Assembly: GCA_044346175.1 (NCBI GenBank)
Contig: JBIIZQ010000014.1
Location: 1-54,715 of the forward strand
Direction of reading: 5' to 3'
DNA: 54,715 nucleotides
Origin: JBJTUH01 sp044346175
GTDB taxonomy: Bacteria > Cyanobacteriota > Vampirovibrionia > Vampirovibrionales > JAJTHC01
Shown here: piece by piece, positions 52,022 through 54,715 of the stretch
Layout: each line of letters starts with the position of its first letter
Position numbering within the stretch: position 1 is the stretch's first letter
Translations under genes and position numbers: made by a program
Notes under the pieces: generated by a model
Database searches by the model: none
What the model was told of the DNA's origin: nothing
The model's input: the letters and a program-made list of their open reading frames with translations, nothing else

Positions 52022-54136
52022 TCATCTTTTTAACGTATATTTAAGAATATTATCTAATATAAAAATGTCATTGTCTGTCAAATTTGTTGATTTTCTTATT
52101 TCTTTGTTGTACAAAGCATTTTTCAGTTCAACGAGTTTCGTCTCGCTTGCATTTTTAAAATGCTTTTCTAGTATTTTGTATGAAATGTGGAAAGGTATTC
52201 CTTGTTCATCTAATGAATAAACAGCAGAAGGTGTTTGGAACCTTGAATACATTATCGCTTCTTTTAAAATTTTCTCAGATTTTTCTTTACTCATTAAGTT
52301 TTTAGTCTGTGCAACTTTAAATAGGATACTGAGTCCTTTAGGTAACTCAAATTGGATCCTATTTAGACGTTCAAAAAATTGAGAATATGCTTTATCTACG
52401 TCGTTTTTACAATATTTTTTTACAAATGTTTGGTTAGTCTTCTTATTCATCGCTTTGATTATACTTTTGAACCTTAAGTCAGATATTTTTATTTTAGGAT
52501 CACAGAAACCTAAAAATTCGTTAACTATTTCTTTATCTGTTTTGTCGAAGAATATTTTCATTGACTGAATAGGAAAATATTTGCTGTGTTTCTCCAGTAT
52601 ATGAAAAGCCAATTCCATTTTTTCAGTTTTTAAGGCTGGGAATTCTTTCTTTATATCTTGTATCGTTTCTTGAGAGAGTATTAAAGAAGTATCTATGGTA
52701 TCATTTTTAACAGAAATTGTATCGAGTTCTATATTAGGAATCTCTATTGAGATATTTTCTAAAAAAGGCGGTTTGTCAAATAAATGAACTACACCAGTAA
52801 TATGAAATCCAAGTCGTCCTGCCCTTCCAATGATATTTTTGTAGGCAAAATAGTCGATAGATTTTCCTTCTTTTGTATTTTTCCAATAAACAAGACTTTT
52901 AGCAGTTGTATTAACCCCTTGTACAATTGTTGGTGTCATTATGAGCGTATGTAGATGTCCTTGATTAAAAAGTATGAGTATCAACTTTTGTAATGAGCGA
53001 GGCATTTTCCCATGATGTATACCAATGCCTATGTTTAAAGCTTTGTAAACTGTCCATTCTTCAACAGTAGCTGGGTAGTTTTCTTTCAACCATCCAATAA
53101 GCTTTAAAACAGATTCATGTATAGTGAAATTTGGTTTGACTTTAGTATCAATAAGCTTTCGTACAAGGCTTTGAGCTTTATCTGGAGATGGTCTGAAAAC
53201 CAATAAACCTTCTTTCGACTCATTTATAATCTCGACCAATCTATTAAATTTCACTTCCTCTGCTTTGTCAGGTAAAAGATTTTCCCACCTCGTGTACTCG
53301 TCCTTTATAATTTGTCGAACTGGAGTATATTTTGATTCTCTACGGGTTACGCCACTGTTATCATTTATTGAGTCGGCGACTGGTCCAAGCAATAATGCCT
53401 TATAAGATCTTGTTCCTAAAACTCGATAAACATATTTTAGTATTTCTGCTCTTTCGTCATCAGGTTTTACTTCGGGATCTTCTGAAAGATTTCGCTTTGG
53501 GTCAATCAAATAAAACTCGTCTATGACAAGTAGATCGACATGACTAATCTTTTCTTCTTGACTATTTATCCATTCCAAACAGCGTTCTTGAGTCCAAATA
53601 GCAACCCATTTATTAATGGAAAAATTAAACTCTTCTGTATCTATAAATATGGAGTATTCAGACAAGATTTTGTTTGAAGAGAGTCTACTGTAGGTTTCTT
53701 GAAGTAGTGCAATAGTTGGCTGAATAATGATTACCTTATTGGGCTTTTTCATTTGTATATAATAATCTACAAGTCTTGTTTTTCCAAAGCTAGTCGGTGC
53801 TACAATAGCCAATTTAGTTATTTTATCATCTAGCAGATCATCCAATAACTGAATCTGCCCATGATGGAAAAATTTACCTTCTTCCATTTCGTAGGGCATG
53901 AGTCTTAAAATGTCGATTAAGGAAAGTTCTTTTATGTTATCAATGACATAAGGCATTAACCCCGCACTTTCCAAAAGATCAATGATCATCTTTCGGAAAG
54001 GATGCCATCCTGATTGTTCATTATTAGATTTGAGATCATCGTAAATTTCAAGTAATTCTATTACTTCTGTAAGATGTTCATCGATATCACCATTTTGGAA
54101 AGCAGCAGCAATCTTTTTAAGAATTTTAAAATCCAT
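52022..54136 (-). CDS. hamB: Hachiman defence helicase HamB
   Basis: A 704-residue superfamily 2, Ski2-like helicase. Walker A VAPTSFGKTRLVDYYI (about residue 113), Walker B LVIDEFYLIDP, TPTIVQGVNTTAKSLVYW, and motif VI NIIGRAGRLGFHITG are seen, followed by a helical C-terminal part. It overlaps by 11 bases the stop of a HamA-type gene upstream. In Hachiman, HamB monitors DNA and holds the HamA nuclease inactive until phage-related DNA damage is met. The AT-rich composition differs from the neighbouring core genes and points to acquisition. Confidence 0.87.
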   Translation of the reverse strand: MDFKILKKIAAAFQNGDIDEHLTEVIELLEIYDDLKSNNEQSGWHPFRKMIIDLLESAGLMPYVIDNIKELSLIDILRLMPYEMEEGKFFHHGQIQLLDDLLDDKITKLAIVAPTSFGKTRLVDYYIQMKKPNKVIIIQPTIALLQETYSRLSSNKILSEYSIFIDTEEFNFSINKWVAIWTQERCLEWINSQEEKISHVDLLVIDEFYLIDPKRNLSEDPEVKPDDERAEILKYVYRVLGTRSYKALLLGPVADSINDNSGVTRRESKYTPVRQIIKDEYTRWENLLPDKAEEVKFNRLVEIINESKEGLLVFRPSPDKAQSLVRKLIDTKVKPNFTIHESVLKLIGWLKENYPATVEEWTVYKALNIGIGIHHGKMPRSLQKLILILFNQGHLHTLIMTPTIVQGVNTTAKSLVYWKNTKEGKSIDYFAYKNIIGRAGRLGFHITGVVHLFDKPPFLENISIEIPNIELDTISVKNDTIDTSLILSQETIQDIKKEFPALKTEKMELAFHILEKHSKYFPIQSMKIFFDKTDKEIVNEFLGFCDPKIKISDLRFKSIIKAMNKKTNQTFVKKYCKNDVDKAYSQFFERLNRIQFELPKGLSILFKVAQTKNLMSKEKSEKILKEAIMYSRFQTPSAVYSLDEQGIPFHISYKILEKHFKNASETKLVELKNALYNKEIRKSTNLTDNDIFILDNILKYTLKR

Positions 54137-54715
54137 TTTTATCTACTACTCCTAATATCATATTCTCGAATTCTTTTACCAAATCCTCATAATTTCCCAA
54201 CGGTAAAACAATCACTCGAATGTCTATGTTTTTGAGATTTTGGTATTCTTTAGTAAGTTTTTTAAAAAAAGTATCGTCCGCTTTTGATGCGGATTCATGT
54301 AAAGCCTTTTTCACTTCGTCCTTTGTCATTCCTGAGATTGTTTTGACTTCCTCCTCAGAAATAACTAATAAAACAGGTATCGAGATTTTTTGTAGAAAAT
54401 CGTCAATAGAAATTTGTTGATTCATGTTTAAGTAATCTATAATTTTCTTGACAGTATCCTGATTTTCACCATGTTTACCTGCTGTTGAATATCTCGAGAT
54501 AAACGCAATCTCTCCGTTTACTCCGCTTTCCCTTTCTTGTGCTTTTAAATACTCATATTCACAAGCTTTCTTTAGGCTTTTTAGTGCAGAATCTATTGCT
54601 CCCGTTAATGTTTTATAAAATTTTGCTTCTCCTAGCCATAAAGAAAACCCTAAATCATTTTCAGACTTCTTATAGTGTACGATGTCAAAACCGTGTACTG
54701 CTCCACGACCTTGGT
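54126..54715 (-). CDS. hamA: Hachiman defence nuclease HamA (DUF1837), N-terminus beyond window
   Basis: The minus strand is open from the right edge to TAA at 54126, about 195 codons. The visible N-terminal part reads GRGAVHGFDIVHYKKS and then SLWLGEAKFYKTLTGAI. This is the DUF1837/HamA PD-(D/E)XK signature, with the Asp in GFD and the E-x-K in GEAK. The C-terminal part (from ATG 54425 on) contains VLLVISEEEVKTISG and a charged helix. It partners HamB downstream. The N-terminal segment lies outside the window, so completeness cannot be judged. Confidence 0.85.
   Translation of the reverse strand, partial: QGRGAVHGFDIVHYKKSENDLGFSLWLGEAKFYKTLTGAIDSALKSLKKACEYEYLKAQERESGVNGEIAFISRYSTAGKHGENQDTVKKIIDYLNMNQQISIDDFLQKISIPVLLVISEEEVKTISGMTKDEVKKALHESASKADDTFFKKLTKEYQNLKNIDIRVIVLPLGNYEDLVKEFENMILGVVDKNGF

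Noticed and set aside
1..54715. tRNA or rRNA genes
   Set aside because: Scanning by eye for T-loop (GGTTC-A-TCC) and acceptor pairing found no convincing candidate; a tRNA search tool would settle this.

Overview
The window (about 54.7 kb, moderate GC, standard bacterial code) is a bacterial chromosome segment in which housekeeping genes alternate with three anti-phage or restriction loci. The organism is most plausibly a flagellated, non-photosynthetic relative of Cyanobacteria (Vampirovibrionia/Melainabacteria). The reasons are SepF-type division, glutamyl-tRNA reductase (C5 haem route), a DUF212 membrane protein, flagellar rod genes, and a small coiled-coil protein (51650-51982) whose N-terminus resembles one I associate with that group. 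This placement is inference; there is no rRNA gene here, and I recognised no tRNA gene by eye.

Layout. 1-10 kb: partial exported protein, MscS channel, TrpF-like isomerase with a large internal insertion, rpmI and infC (infC appears to start at AUU), HEAT-repeat protein, queC, pgeF, BioY-like membrane protein, Nudix hydrolase and DUF212 protein. 10.4-14.6 kb: a glycan-like cluster of a GT4 glycosyltransferase, a sugar-type nucleotidyltransferase and an unusual fusion of a P-loop kinase with a protein-kinase-like fold. 14.7-17.4 kb: PcrA/UvrD helicase.

17.5-27.5 kb is the most unusual region. It is a type III restriction-modification locus (SNF2-family helicase, rearranged dinD pieces, mod, GIY-YIG nuclease, res) that has been invaded by two-hairpin palindromic repeats. 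Five 120-bp copies sit in frame inside the N-terminal part of Mod. Further copies form the C-terminal tail of Mod and the C-terminal tail of the GIY-YIG protein, so the GIY-YIG gene is flanked by the repeat on both sides and looks like a small cassette inserted between mod and res. Mod is also broken by a -1 frame change at an A7 tract, where an A8 tract would restore one ORF. The stop and the downstream ATG overlap as ATGA. This suggests a phase-variable or two-piece Mod. Isolated copies of the repeat lie near 30.1 and 34.7 kb.

27.5-38 kb: HxlR regulator, DinB-fold protein, MATE exporter, exported bitopic protein, sepF, two flagellar rod-type genes, tRNA nucleotidyltransferase family gene and phosphofructokinase. 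38.5-40.7 kb: an overlapping pair of an AAA15 ATPase and a TOPRIM-motif protein, a probable OLD/PARIS-like defence module. 40.9-51.5 kb: membrane proteins including an Lgt-like protein, a coiled-coil protein, a DJ-1/PfpI protein, argS, a 46-residue membrane peptide with its own terminator, hemA, hemC and a small hypothetical gene. 51.6-54.7 kb: a small coiled-coil gene, then a Hachiman defence system (HamB helicase complete; HamA nuclease running off the window edge).
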